Made by a program: the position numbers and the translations under genes | Part shown: positions 46,676 to 55,421 of the stretch, piece after piece | Numbering within the stretch: position 1 is the stretch's first letter | How the letters are laid out: each line of letters begins with the position of its first letter | Assembly: GCA_963823675.1 (NCBI GenBank) | Contig: CAWGMT010000007.1 | Span: 1-64,000 of the forward strand | Reading direction: 5' to 3' | DNA: 64,000 bases | Source of the DNA: CAWGMT01 sp963823675 | GTDB taxonomy: Bacteria > Planctomycetota > Planctomycetia > Isosphaerales > Isosphaeraceae | Notes under the pieces: model-generated | What the model saw: the letters and a program-made list of their open reading frames with translations, nothing else | The model's database searches: none | Told to the model about the DNA's origin: nothing

Positions 46676-47598
46676 TCACTTCCCCGGTTTTCGCGCCGGC
46701 TCATCCTGGCTTCCCAGTACGGTCAAATCCACCGAATCGCCCGGCGGCAGTACGATCTTTCCCTTGACGCGGCCGAGCAAGGCCTGAAGCGATTCGATGT
46801 AGATCCGGCGGATCGTGAGGCTGCGGGCGCGCTGGGCCTCGGCGAGCAGGACGCGGAAACGCTCGGCTTGAGCAGACGTGGTGAGGGCTCGCCGCTTGGC
46901 GGCGGCATGGGCAGCCTCGAGAATCGCCCGGGCCTGCACCGGGCAGTCGTCGCGGTTGTCTCGGCGTATGTCCTCGCCTCGTTGATCCGCTCTTCGCGCC
47001 GGCTTTCGGCTGATTGGGCCGCGGCAAAAGCCGCCTCGACTTCCAGTGGCGGCCGCGTGTCCGTCAGGTTCACGCCCAGGATCGCGACTCCGAGTTGGTA
47101 AGCTGCCGACGTCGATTGGAGGTTGTGCGCGACCTCCTGTGCCACGGCTTGCCGTTGCGAGCGCAGAACCCCATCCACGCCGCGAGACGCCATGGCGCGG
47201 GTCAGAGCCGCCTCGGCCAGACGGGTCAAGAGCGGCTCGAGCTGCTCGGCCCGGAGCACATAATCGGCCGGATTGGCGGCCCGGTACTGAACGGTCGCCT
47301 GCACTCGCAAGAGGTTGAGATCGCCCGTCATGAACTCGCCGGCGGATGGCTCGAAATCGGCGGACGCCGGCCCGGATAGCCCGATCGTGAACTGCCGCAC
47401 CTCGAGGGCCAATACCCGATCAACGCGGTCGATCCCAAACGGATAGCGCCAGTGCAATCCCGGCCCCCACGCGGGATCGAGCAATCGGCCCAGCCGCCGC
47501 ACCACGACCACCTCGCCGGGCGCGACCAGGCATACACCGGACCCGACGAAGAGCAGGACGGCGGTCAAGAGTGCAATCGGAATTACCAAGCGTCGCAT
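46676..47598 (-). CDS. HflK/stomatin-like SPFH protein (one frameshift)
   Basis: Start at the ATG at 47598. Residues 1-25 form a membrane anchor (MRRLVIPIALLTAVLLFVGS), then the SPFH domain: VVVVRRLGRLLDPAWGPGLH, LEVRQFTIGLSGPASADFEP and VQATVQYRAANPADYVLR, ending in NLTDTRPPLEVEAAFAAAQS. A shift near 46930 leads into the coiled-coil tail (ILEAAHAAAKRRALTTSAQA and IYIESLQALLGRVKGKIVLP). HflK-like proteins assemble rings around the FtsH protease or scaffold membrane domains. This is the last of three SPFH genes in a row, 147 bases after the second. Confidence 0.78.
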
Positions 47599-47745
47599 AG
47601 CAGACGAGGCCTCCGGAGGCGGGCAGGGACGCCCGCCCCACTGCCACGCTCCTGCATCTGTCCAGTGGGGCGGGCCTCCGTGCCCGCCGGTCTCTTGCCA
47701 AGAGCTTGCGCTCTTGCGCAACGGTCTGTATTAACCGAATTCGGA
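47599..47745. repeat. spacer with the GCGGGCAGGGACGCCCGC palindrome
   Basis: Between the two minus-strand SPFH genes. GCGGGCAGGGACGCCCGC (about 47617-47634) is the inverse of the unit repeated at 42367 and 42438, followed by GTGGGGCGGGC and a GCAAGAGC palindrome-like stretch (47696-47715). No gene is present. Confidence 0.6.
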
Positions 47746-48708
47746 TCATGGCTGGCGCGCCGCCTTCTTGACCTGAGCCGCCGATGACTGGCCAGGCAAG
47801 TCGGATGATTGCCCCGCCGCCGGCCCCTCGACCAAGAGCTTGAGCAGCGGGCTGGAAGAGGACAGGACGACGGTCGTCTGGCCGTCAAAAATCGCTCGGT
47901 ACGATTCGAGCGTGCGGAGGAACTCGAAAAACTTGGGGTCGCGCATGTGCGCCGAGTTCAAAAGCCGCGTCGCCTCGGCCTCGGCACTGCCGCGGGCCCG
48001 CTCGGCGTCGGATTCGGCCTGGGCGAGGATCGCGTCGCGAGCCCGGTCGGCCTGGCTGGTGATCGATAGGTACTGCGCCTCGCCCTCGGCCCGCAGCTTG
48101 GCGGCCACCTGCCGGCGCTCGCTGCGGATCAGGTCGAAAACCGCGGGCCGGACCTCGATCGGATGATTGAACCGCCGCAGCCGGACATCGCTCACCAGGA
48201 CGCCCAGCTCGCTCCGCGCCGATGCGAGAACACCGGCCGTGACTTCCCGGTTCAATTCGTCGAGCGCCCAGCGGCCTTGGTCGGTCGAAGCCAGCGCATC
48301 CAGGTCGCGGCGGCCAACCGCGTCGCTCAAGGCCGCGGCGACTCGCTCGTAAAGCCGCGCCTCCGCCATTTCCGGCCCGCCGGCGGCCCGCAAGAAGAGC
48401 ACGGGATCGGCGACCCCCCAGACGACGAACGCGGCGATTTCCAGGTTGCGCTTGTCGCCCGTGATGACCTCGCGCGGCGGAGGCTCAAAAACCTTGAGCC
48501 GCCGGTCGATCTTGAGCGCGACCTGCCAGGGCGCCTTGAAATGGAGCCCGGATTCGCCCGGCCGTTCCCCAAAAACGCCCACAATGCGCCCGAAACTGGT
48601 CAAGACCGCATATTCGGTCTCGTCCACGACAAAAAGCGAGGCAGCGAAAGCCGCTGCCAGGACCACGAGCAGACCGATCGCAAAGAGCCAGCGAAGCGAA
48701 TGTTGCAT
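47746..48708 (-). CDS. HflC-like SPFH protein
   Basis: Intact, 320 residues from the ATG at 48708 (MQHSLRWLFAIGLLVVLAAA), with one membrane anchor. The SPFH domain shows SLFVVDETEYAVLTSFGRIV, RLKVFEPPPREVITGDKRNL and VSDVRLRRFNHPIEVRPAVF, followed by a coiled coil with QADRARDAILAQAESDAERA and a C-terminal helix (MRDPKFFEFLRTLESYRAIF) typical of HflC. HflK and HflC form a large cage around FtsH in the inner membrane and govern its access to membrane proteins. The pair with the previous SPFH gene and the upstream fusion suggests a three-protein cage. Confidence 0.88.
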   Translation of the reverse strand: MQHSLRWLFAIGLLVVLAAAFAASLFVVDETEYAVLTSFGRIVGVFGERPGESGLHFKAPWQVALKIDRRLKVFEPPPREVITGDKRNLEIAAFVVWGVADPVLFLRAAGGPEMAEARLYERVAAALSDAVGRRDLDALASTDQGRWALDELNREVTAGVLASARSELGVLVSDVRLRRFNHPIEVRPAVFDLIRSERRQVAAKLRAEGEAQYLSITSQADRARDAILAQAESDAERARGSAEAEATRLLNSAHMRDPKFFEFLRTLESYRAIFDGQTTVVLSSSSPLLKLLVEGPAAGQSSDLPGQSSAAQVKKAARQP

Positions 48709-48730
48709 GATCGCGGAATTCCCCTTTCTT

Positions 48731-48846
48731 GCAGGAGCCGTCACGCTCAGCGTGACGGATCATCACGCGGAGCGTGATGACTACTTTTTGCAGGAGTCGT
48801 CACGCTCAGCGTGACGGATCATCACGCGGAGCGTGATGAGTACTTA
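48731..48846 (-). repeat. tandem pair of double hairpins
   Basis: Two copies of a 59-base unit start at 48731 and 48790. Each carries CGTCACGCTCAGCGTGACG and ATCATCACGCGGAGCGTGATGA, so four hairpins lie in a row in the spacer between the HflC-like gene and the ATPase-HflK fusion. The second copy overlaps the fusion gene's stop. A related palindrome is at 41979. Confidence 0.9.
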
Positions 48847-51800
48847 TGGTTTTGAAGGCGTGTTTCCATTCTGTTGGCGGGCCCCCGGAGCCGCCTTTTC
48901 GTCAGGCCGATCGGTTCGCAAGACGGGCAACGCGGCTTCCCAGGCAAGGTTGGGCACGATGAGGTGACGCCGGCGGCCCGGCTCCTCGTCGAGGACGACC
49001 TTTTTCTTGCCGCCCAAGCTTTCGGCCAGCTTCTCCCAGAAAAGCCGAAGGTCGGTGAGCGCAGGGATCGGCCTGACGCGCAAGCTCCAGCGCGTTGAAG
49101 GAATCAGCCGCGGCGCCCGCCAGCGCCACGCGGCGCGATTGCTCACCCAGAGCAGACTGAACGATCGCCTCGGCTTTTCCCTTGGCTTCGGTCACGGTCT
49201 GGTCGCGGTAAGCAATCGCCTCGTTGATCCGGCGCTGGCGGTCGCTGGCCGCGCGCGAGACGTCCCGATAGGCGTCGATCACTTCCAGCGGAGGGTGGAT
49301 GTCCTGAAATGCGATCGCGCACACCACGACGCCCAAACGATAGGCCGAAACCCGCTCCGCGAGCAGAAGAGCGGCAGCCAGCTCAGCGTCGTCGCGATCG
49401 CGCAGTCAGCAAGTCAAGCAGCGCACGGCGGCCGACGATCTCGCGCACGACCGATTCCGCAACCGGCCTGAGGGCGTTCTCGCCATCGGCGACGTCAAAG
49501 ACGAAGCGGCGAAGGGCCGCGGGGCTCGCGGCGTCGATCGCGAACTGGACGGTCGCCGACAGCTCGACGTAACGGCCATCGCCCGTCAACAAGAGCGCAG
49601 GCGCCATCCGCGCTGCCGCCCTGAGGGCGCCCGTGCGTCGAACTCCCAGCGCGTCGGATCGGCCTCGGCCATGCCCGTGCTTCGAAACCCGATTTCGATG
49701 CTGCGCACCCGCTCGGGCGCGATCGCGGTTACCGATTCAATCGGATAAGGCCAGCGGAGGTGCAAGCCGGGACGCAGCACGCCCTCGAATCGGCCGAAGC
49801 GCTGGAGCACGCCGACGTCGCCCGGCGCGATCGCGGTCCAGCCGCTGACGGCATATCCCAGGAGTGTCAGGAGCGACACAATCCCGACCGCCGCGCGGCG
49901 GTGTGCCCAGGCCCATTTCCAGGCTCGATCGAGGTCGATCCGGTCGTCGATCCGGCGGATGTACGCGCCCAGATCGCGAAGCTGCCGCAGCGGTGGCAAG
50001 CTGGCCCAATCGCCGAAAACCAAGAGCCGCATCGAATTGAGCAACACCACGAGCGAGCCGGCCTGGTGGAGAATGGCCGCGGCGACCGGCCCCAGCAAGC
50101 CGAAAGTCGCCGACAGCATGGCCAGGGCGTTGAGCCCGAAGGCAAATCCGATGATATTCTGGCGGATCACCCTTACCGTGGCCCGTGCCAGTTGCACCAG
50201 TTCGGGCAAGACGCGCAGGGGCTCGCCCAGGAGGACCAGGTCGCCGGCCTCCGCGGCCAGGTCGGCGCCGATTCCACCCAGGGCAATTCCCACGTCGGCC
50301 CCTGCCAGGGCCGGTGCGTCGTTGATCCCGTCGCCCACCATCGCCACCCGGCGCCCGGACTGGCGCCGCTCTTCGATCCACCGCGCTTTGTCGGCGGGCA
50401 GAAGCTCCGCTTCGACCGTGTCGGCATGGATCCGCTTCGCCACCGCCTGGGCCGCCGGCCGGCGATCGCCGGTCAGAACCGCGATTTCCTTGATCTTGAG
50501 GTGGCGCAGGTCGTGGATGACGTCGTGGGCCTCCGGGCGGACCGCATCGCGAACCCCGATCACGCCCGCGATGGCGCCGTCGACCGCGACAATGAGCGAC
50601 GTTTGACCCTCCCGGTCGAGATCGTCGAGGATTTTCTCCGTTGCCGCATCCAGGCTGATCTCCGCTTCCGCCAGGAAGCGGCGGTTGCCGACGCGCACGA
50701 TCGCCTGCGGCTCATCGTCTCGGCCGCAGCGCGCTTGCACCCCCGCGCCGGGCAGAATCGACGCGTCGCGCGCCTCGACGAGCGCCAGCGCGCCGGCGCG
50801 CCTCGCTGACAATCACTCGAGCCAGTGGGTGGTGACTGGCCGACTCGGCCGAAGCCGCCAACCGCAAGACATCCACCTGGTCGTGCCCGGGCGCCGTCAC
50901 GATCGAGGCGAACTGGGGCGTGCCCTGGGTCAGGGTGCCCGTCTTGTCAAACGCGAAGGTATCGCAGGCCGCGAGCCGCTCGAGGGCGGCGCCTCGCTTG
51001 ATCAAGATCCCGTGCCGCGCCAGCCAGGCCATGCTGGCAAGCATCGCGGCCGGTGTCGCCAGCACCAGGCTGCACGGACACGCCACCACCAGGACGGCGA
51101 CCGTCCGCGACCAGACGTCGGGCCAGCCGGCCAGATAGCCGATCAGAAGAGTCATGCCCGCCGCGACCTCGACGACCGGCAGGAAGTACCGAGCCAGCCG
51201 GTCGGCGAGCTTTTCGAGCGACGCTTTCCGCCGCCTGGCCTCGGAAACCAGCCGCAACACCTGGCCGAAAGTCGTCTCCGCGCCGACCTTCTCGGCTTCA
51301 ACTTCGAGCACTCCGAACTGGTTGAGCGTGCTCGTGAAGACGGCGTCCGCCGGGCCTTTGTTGACCGGCAGCGACTCGCCGGTGAGCGCGGATTGATCGA
51401 CCGAAGAGCGCCCGGCGACGACGGTTCCATCGACGGGCACCCGCTCCCCGGGCCGGACGATCACTCGATCGCCGACCCTGAGTTCATTCGCCGCGATCTC
51501 GATCTCCTGGCCATCGCGCCGCACCCGCGCCCGTCGCGGCGATTGGTCGACGAGCCGGCCGAGAGCGCGCCGGGTGTGGGAAAAGGTCCAGGCTTCCAGG
51601 ACCTCGCCCAATAGCGCGATGAACACCACCTCGGCCGCGACGAAGGGCTGGCCCAAGACCAGAGCCGCGAGCGCCGCCTGGGCCAGCGCCAGGTCGGCCC
51701 CCACGCGGCCATGCAAGAGGCCCCGAAGCGCCCCGTAAACAATGTAGACCGCTCCCAGGATCGCCGCGGCCAGTACCGGCGTGATCGAAAACGGCAGCCG

Positions 51801-51977
51801 CCGGCTCTCCCACCCGGTCAAGCCCAGGAGAAGCTCGGTGGCGAGCAAGGCGCCCAGCAGAGCCGTGAAGGCATAGAGCCCAAGGTCGCCGGCCAGACCG
51901 CGATCCCGATCGACGGGAACGACCGCTAGCCCGCCATCGGGATGATCCAGCTCTTCCGGTCGATACTCACGGTGCAT
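48844..51977 (-). CDS. P1B-type metal ATPase fused to an HflK-type SPFH domain (frameshifts)
   Basis: Starts at the ATG at 51977 (MHREYRPEELDHPDGG); no N-terminal metal-binding HMA domain is seen. Membrane helices lead to the actuator motif DQSALTGESLPVNKG, the metal-site helix VVACPCSLVLATPAAM (CPC), the phosphorylation site FDKTGTLTQG and, after a shift near 50810, MVGDGINDAPALAGAD. In the same open frame (49586-50812) the last ATPase helices continue into a new anchor (AAVGIVSLLTLLGYAVSGWT) and HflK signature GDVGVLQRFGRFEGVLRPGL, so the fusion is not made by a sequencing break. Shifts near 49600, 49380 and 49130 interrupt the SPFH tail. P1B ATPases export Cu, Zn, Cd, Pb or Co; the cargo is unknown. 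A link between metal export and a protease-regulating cage is suggested. Confidence 0.8.
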
Positions 51978-51992
51978 CGGCGGTCCCCTCGC

Positions 51993-52248
51993 GGGCGCGT
52001 TTTGGTGTTGCGCTCTCGGGACTTCGCCCCGAAGGGGCCGGAACAGACGAGCCCAGGGCAACGCCCTGGGCACGTGGATCCCTACCAAAACTCCGGAGCC
52101 CTGAAAGGGCGAAACACCCCTTCGATTGTGCCGCCCTTTCAGGGCTTGACTTTCGTTTGATTCCCGCTGATTCCCAGGGCCTTGCCCTGGGCTGATGTGT
52201 GGTTACCCCTTCGGGGCGGCAAACAGCCCAACACCAAAACGGGCGCGT
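51993..52248. repeat. nested inverted-repeat element, MITE-like
   Basis: Outer arms CGTTTTGGTGTTG and CAACACCAAAACG lie at about 51998 and 52228, with CGCCCCGAAGGGG and CCCCTTCGGGGCG inside. Further inside are two copies of a CCCAGGG-type palindrome and CCCTGAAAGGGCG facing CGCCCTTTCAGGG. The whole forms a nested hairpin of about 250 bases in the spacer between two minus-strand genes. No transposase is present. It reads like a miniature mobile element or a structured RNA. Confidence 0.85.
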
Positions 52249-52289
52249 CGGGTTCGTACGGGCGCAGGCTTGGCGCTGGTCGTTTGTTC

Positions 52290-53151
52290 TCACTCCCGCG
52301 CCTCGTCGCCGCCGGCCAGCGATTGGACCCAGGCATCGAGCTGGGCAGGCTCGATCTCCTCCTGGGTCGACTTGGGGCCCAGCAGGTCGCACCGGGACGG
52401 CCGGACGAAGAGCCCGCGGACCTGGTAGATCCAGCGCCCGAGTGAAATCAAGAAGAGAGCGGCGATCACGGCCAGCGACCAGTGGAGCAGCGCGGAATCG
52501 CTTCCTCCGCCGGGGGCTGCCTCGTGCGGCGACCAGCCGATCCGCCCGATCAGGACCGGTGCGCCGCGCGGGACGTCGCCGGCCTGATATTTCATCACCT
52601 TGAGAAAGTAGCCGTTGAAGACCACTCGCTCGGAGATATTGGTCCCGATCGGGAGCCCTTGCGGCGCGTCCTCGAACACGCACACATAGGGAACCCGCGT
52701 TGCATCGGGCGTGAAGATCCAGGCCTCGTAGAGCCAGCCCTTCGGGGTCAGCTTGGACGGGTAGCGCAGCACTTGCCGGGCAGCGCCCAGCAAGTGGACC
52801 GGTACGCCGCGGTATTGCGCCGGGGTTTCCCAGAGGTGGGGCAGGAAAATGTCGCGCCGGCTCGCGGCCGCCAGATCGCTGGGCGATTTTTCGCGCCCGG
52901 GCGAGCAAGACCGAGTAAGCCGCATTATCGCGCAAGGAGATCGGCGTCCGGTCGGTCACGCTCTCGAATTCCGGCGAGCGGTCGGGCACGACCGGCTCGG
53001 GCTTGCCCGCGACAGTCGGCGGCGCCTCGGCCGGCTCGGGCCGCTTCTGGAGGTAATTCCAGGCGAGCACCCAGCCCCCGATCATGATGGCCGCCAGGAT
53101 CAAGAGCCGGGGCAGCTCCGATCCTCGAAAGAACGCGCTGGGTCGTTCCAC
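52290..53151 (-). CDS. unknown membrane protein with periplasmic beta domain (one frameshift)
   Basis: A GTG start at 53151 (ribosome site GGGGAG) opens MERPSAFFRGSELPRLLILA, with a membrane helix at residues about 13-33. A shift near 52915 joins to LPHLWETPAQYRGVPVHLLG, a beta-rich domain (LLGAARQVLRYPSKLTPKGW, VPYVCVFEDAPQGLPIGTNI, FNGYFLKVMKYQAGDVPRGA) and a second membrane helix near LLHWSLAVIAALFLISLGRW with a cytoplasmic tail. The whole is about 287 residues. No family is recognised. It lies between the ExbD genes and the ATPase-HflK gene, and may be a partner of the ExbB/ExbD motor. Confidence 0.6.
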
Positions 53152-53157
53152 GTCCGA

Positions 53158-53664
53158 TCACTCCCCTTCGCCGGGATTCAACTCTTCGAAGCTCAGTTTC
53201 ATGTCCTTCTTGGCGCGGGCAAAGGAATTCGAGAAGGCGTTGATCACCTTCATGAGCTCGGAGTACTTCAAATGAGGGTCGACCTTCAGCAGGGTCTGAT
53301 CGAAGGGCAGGTTGGGGTCCTCGAGAAACTTGTCGAGCTCGCGCTCGAGGGCGGCGGGGTCGGTCGGGATCGTCTGTTCGCCCACCGTGATCGAATCGAG
53401 CGAGCCGCCCGCCCCGGCCCGCAGGATCGTGGGCAATGTCCGCAGCGAGACCGGCAAGTTCTCCGAAGGCTTGTCGGCAGGCGCATCGGCGGTGATGGAG
53501 GTCGCGGGCTGGGGTGGAAGCAGGTTCATCAAGAACTGGCCTTCGGCCGGCATAGGATGGTAGGTGAGGACGAAGAACGTCAGGAGCTGGAACGCCATGT
53601 CCAGCATGGGCGCCACGGGAACATCCGGCGCTTGCGCCTTTTTGACCTTCTTGCGTTCCTGCAC
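53158..53664 (-). CDS. ExbD/TolR-family protein
   Basis: A GTG at 53664 begins 168 residues. One N-terminal membrane helix (DVPVAPMLDMAFQLLTFFVL), with the Asp of the PMLDMAF motif of ExbD/TolR that carries protons, is followed by a periplasmic domain. In complex with ExbB/TolQ these proteins use the proton gradient to energise outer-membrane partners. Six bases separate it from the next gene. Confidence 0.87.
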   Translation of the reverse strand: MQERKKVKKAQAPDVPVAPMLDMAFQLLTFFVLTYHPMPAEGQFLMNLLPPQPATSITADAPADKPSENLPVSLRTLPTILRAGAGGSLDSITVGEQTIPTDPAALERELDKFLEDPNLPFDQTLLKVDPHLKYSELMKVINAFSNSFARAKKDMKLSFEELNPGEGE

Positions 53665-53694
53665 GTCTTTGACTCTCCCCGGCCGGTTGGCCGA

Positions 53695-54168
53695 TCACGA
53701 GGGCCTGGTCATCGCCTTGAGCGCGAATTTGCGGAACCCCTGATTCTGGCATGCCTTGATCACGCCGATCAGCGAGGAAAAGTCGGTGTCCTTGTCGGCG
53801 CGAAGGATGATCGTCGTGGGCAAGTCGCCGGTTGCGTTGAGCTTGATGTTGGCGACCTTGAGGTTGATCCGGATCAGCTCAGCCTGAAGTTTGATCGTCT
53901 CGATCGCCTTGTGCAGCGGCTGGGCCTCGCCGCCCATCAGGAGATGGCCGTCGCGATCGACGTTCAAAACCAGGCGATCCTCGGCAACCTGCTTGGGCTC
54001 TTCGATCGGCCGGGCCGACCCGGCCGCCGGCAAGCGCACCCGCTGGTCGTAGTTCTCGGAGCTGAAGTTGATCACGAGCATGAAAAAGGTGATCAACTGA
54101 AAGACGACGTCCAGGAGCGGCGTCAAGTTGGGCTCGGCCTTCATCTCGCTGGTCACGGAACCGGCCAT
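53695..54168 (-). CDS. ExbD/TolR-family protein, second copy
   Basis: Intact, 157 residues with the motif NLTPLLDVVFQLITFFMLVI; the Asp in PLLDVVFQL is the family's proton-path residue. The periplasmic part ends DFSSLIGVIKACQNQGFRKF, as in TolR/ExbD. It follows the ExbB/TolQ gene by about 30 bases and precedes the other ExbD copy. Two ExbD paralogues in one operon are common in planctomycetes. Confidence 0.9.
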   Translation of the reverse strand: MAGSVTSEMKAEPNLTPLLDVVFQLITFFMLVINFSSENYDQRVRLPAAGSARPIEEPKQVAEDRLVLNVDRDGHLLMGGEAQPLHKAIETIKLQAELIRINLKVANIKLNATGDLPTTIILRADKDTDFSSLIGVIKACQNQGFRKFALKAMTRPS

Positions 54169-54198
54169 GGAATCAGCCTCCGGCTTGCAGTCTCAAGG

Positions 54199-55095
54199 TC
54201 ACGATGGCTTGACGGCCTTGGCCGCGGCGACCAGCGAATTGATCGTGCGGTCGGCCACGCGGGTGGCCTCCATGGTCATCTGAGCGATCCGGTTGCGGAA
54301 GAAGGCAAAGAAGAAGATCGCCGGCACCGAGAGCGAGACGCCTTCGAGCGTGATGAACAGAGCCGTCGAGATCCCCTCGGCCACCTTTTCGGGCCGGGGC
54401 TGGGCGCCGGCGGCCGTGGCAATCTCCTTGAAGCTCATGATCATGCCCCAGATCGTGCCCACCAGGCCGATCATCGGCCCCAGGGTCCCGATGACCGCCA
54501 GGTAGCTGATTTTCATTTCGTAGTTCGTGACGATCTCTTCGGAAGCCTCCTCCATTGCCTCCTTGGCGTCCGCCCGGCCGTTGGGCAGGTTGGCGATCCC
54601 CGTGCGCACCAGCCTGGCGAGAAACGAATCGTTGTCCTTGCAAACGTCGTAGGCATCCTGAAACTTCTTGTCCTTGATCGCCGTTTCCAGTCTCTCGACG
54701 AGCGGAGTCGGCACGGCCTCGCTCACGCGGAACTCCATGAAGAGGCGGATGACCAGTGCGGTGAAATAGATCGAGAGCAAAAGCAGAAAAAACCCGATCG
54801 GCCCCGAAGCGCGAATGGCCAGATGCAGCAAGCTTTCCGGGCCTGGGGGAGCCGTTCCCTCGGCCGCCCCGGCCGGCGCGGGGCTCTTGGCCGCCGGCGC
54901 CGGCTCATCCGCGGGATCGTTCTTGGGCGGAGCCGCCTCCTTGGCCGCGGGCGCATCGCCCTTGCCCGCATCCTGCGCTCTTGCGAGCCCCATCCCGCTG
55001 GTTGCAAACCAGACCAGGCCACTGCTGAGCAACGTGAAGACGAGCCACGCCCACTGGGTCCTGGGAGCACGGCCGGAATGCAATTGCTGCCGCAT
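54199..55095 (-). CDS. ExbB/TolQ/MotA-type proton channel protein
   Basis: Intact, 298 residues from the ATG at 55095 (with GGAG upstream); a TTG at 55116 is an alternative. An N-terminal membrane segment (TQWAWLVFTLLSSGLVWFAT) and a Pro/Ala-rich stretch precede the core with three helices: SGPIGFFLLLLSIYFTALVI, YLAVIGTLGPMIGLVGTIWG and ISTALFITLEGVSLSVPAIF. The Gly/Pro pattern of the second is the TolQ/MotA signature. The protein works with ExbD partners as a proton-driven motor. It heads the operon that leads to the ATPase-HflK fusion. Confidence 0.88.
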   Translation of the reverse strand: MRQQLHSGRAPRTQWAWLVFTLLSSGLVWFATSGMGLARAQDAGKGDAPAAKEAAPPKNDPADEPAPAAKSPAPAGAAEGTAPPGPESLLHLAIRASGPIGFFLLLLSIYFTALVIRLFMEFRVSEAVPTPLVERLETAIKDKKFQDAYDVCKDNDSFLARLVRTGIANLPNGRADAKEAMEEASEEIVTNYEMKISYLAVIGTLGPMIGLVGTIWGMIMSFKEIATAAGAQPRPEKVAEGISTALFITLEGVSLSVPAIFFFAFFRNRIAQMTMEATRVADRTINSLVAAAKAVKPS

Positions 55096-55421
55096 CGAAG
55101 ATGTCTCCACCGACAATTCCCGTCGAGCAGTTTCCTATTTTACCACGAAACCCACCCTACATACGCAGCGCGTCATGCAACGTGACATCAGAGCATGAGC
55201 GGCGCCCGAGCCCGGACGCGAAATGCCCGCCCCCCTGGCTCGCCAGATCGCGCCGGCCGCGCGCGATTCTTAATTAATTCACTATCCGACGGGGCACGAG
55301 CACTGTCAACTGGTCGACGATCGATCGGTCTGACCAGTTTGTAGCGAACTGATTCGGATCACCGATGCATCAGCCTTACCACTGACGGCACGGCAACCGG
55401 GGGTTATGTTCGAAAAAGCAG
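55096..55421. other. intergenic region between ExbB operon and kinase gene
   Basis: About 330 bases with no recognised gene. A short A/T-rich stretch (TTAATTAATTCAC near 55270) may be part of a promoter for the ExbB operon. Confidence 0.5.

Noticed and set aside
52849..55185. Plus-strand open frame of 778 codons opposite the ExbB/ExbD genes
   Set aside because: His/Asp/Arg-rich shadow translation; the minus strand carries clear ExbB and ExbD motifs.
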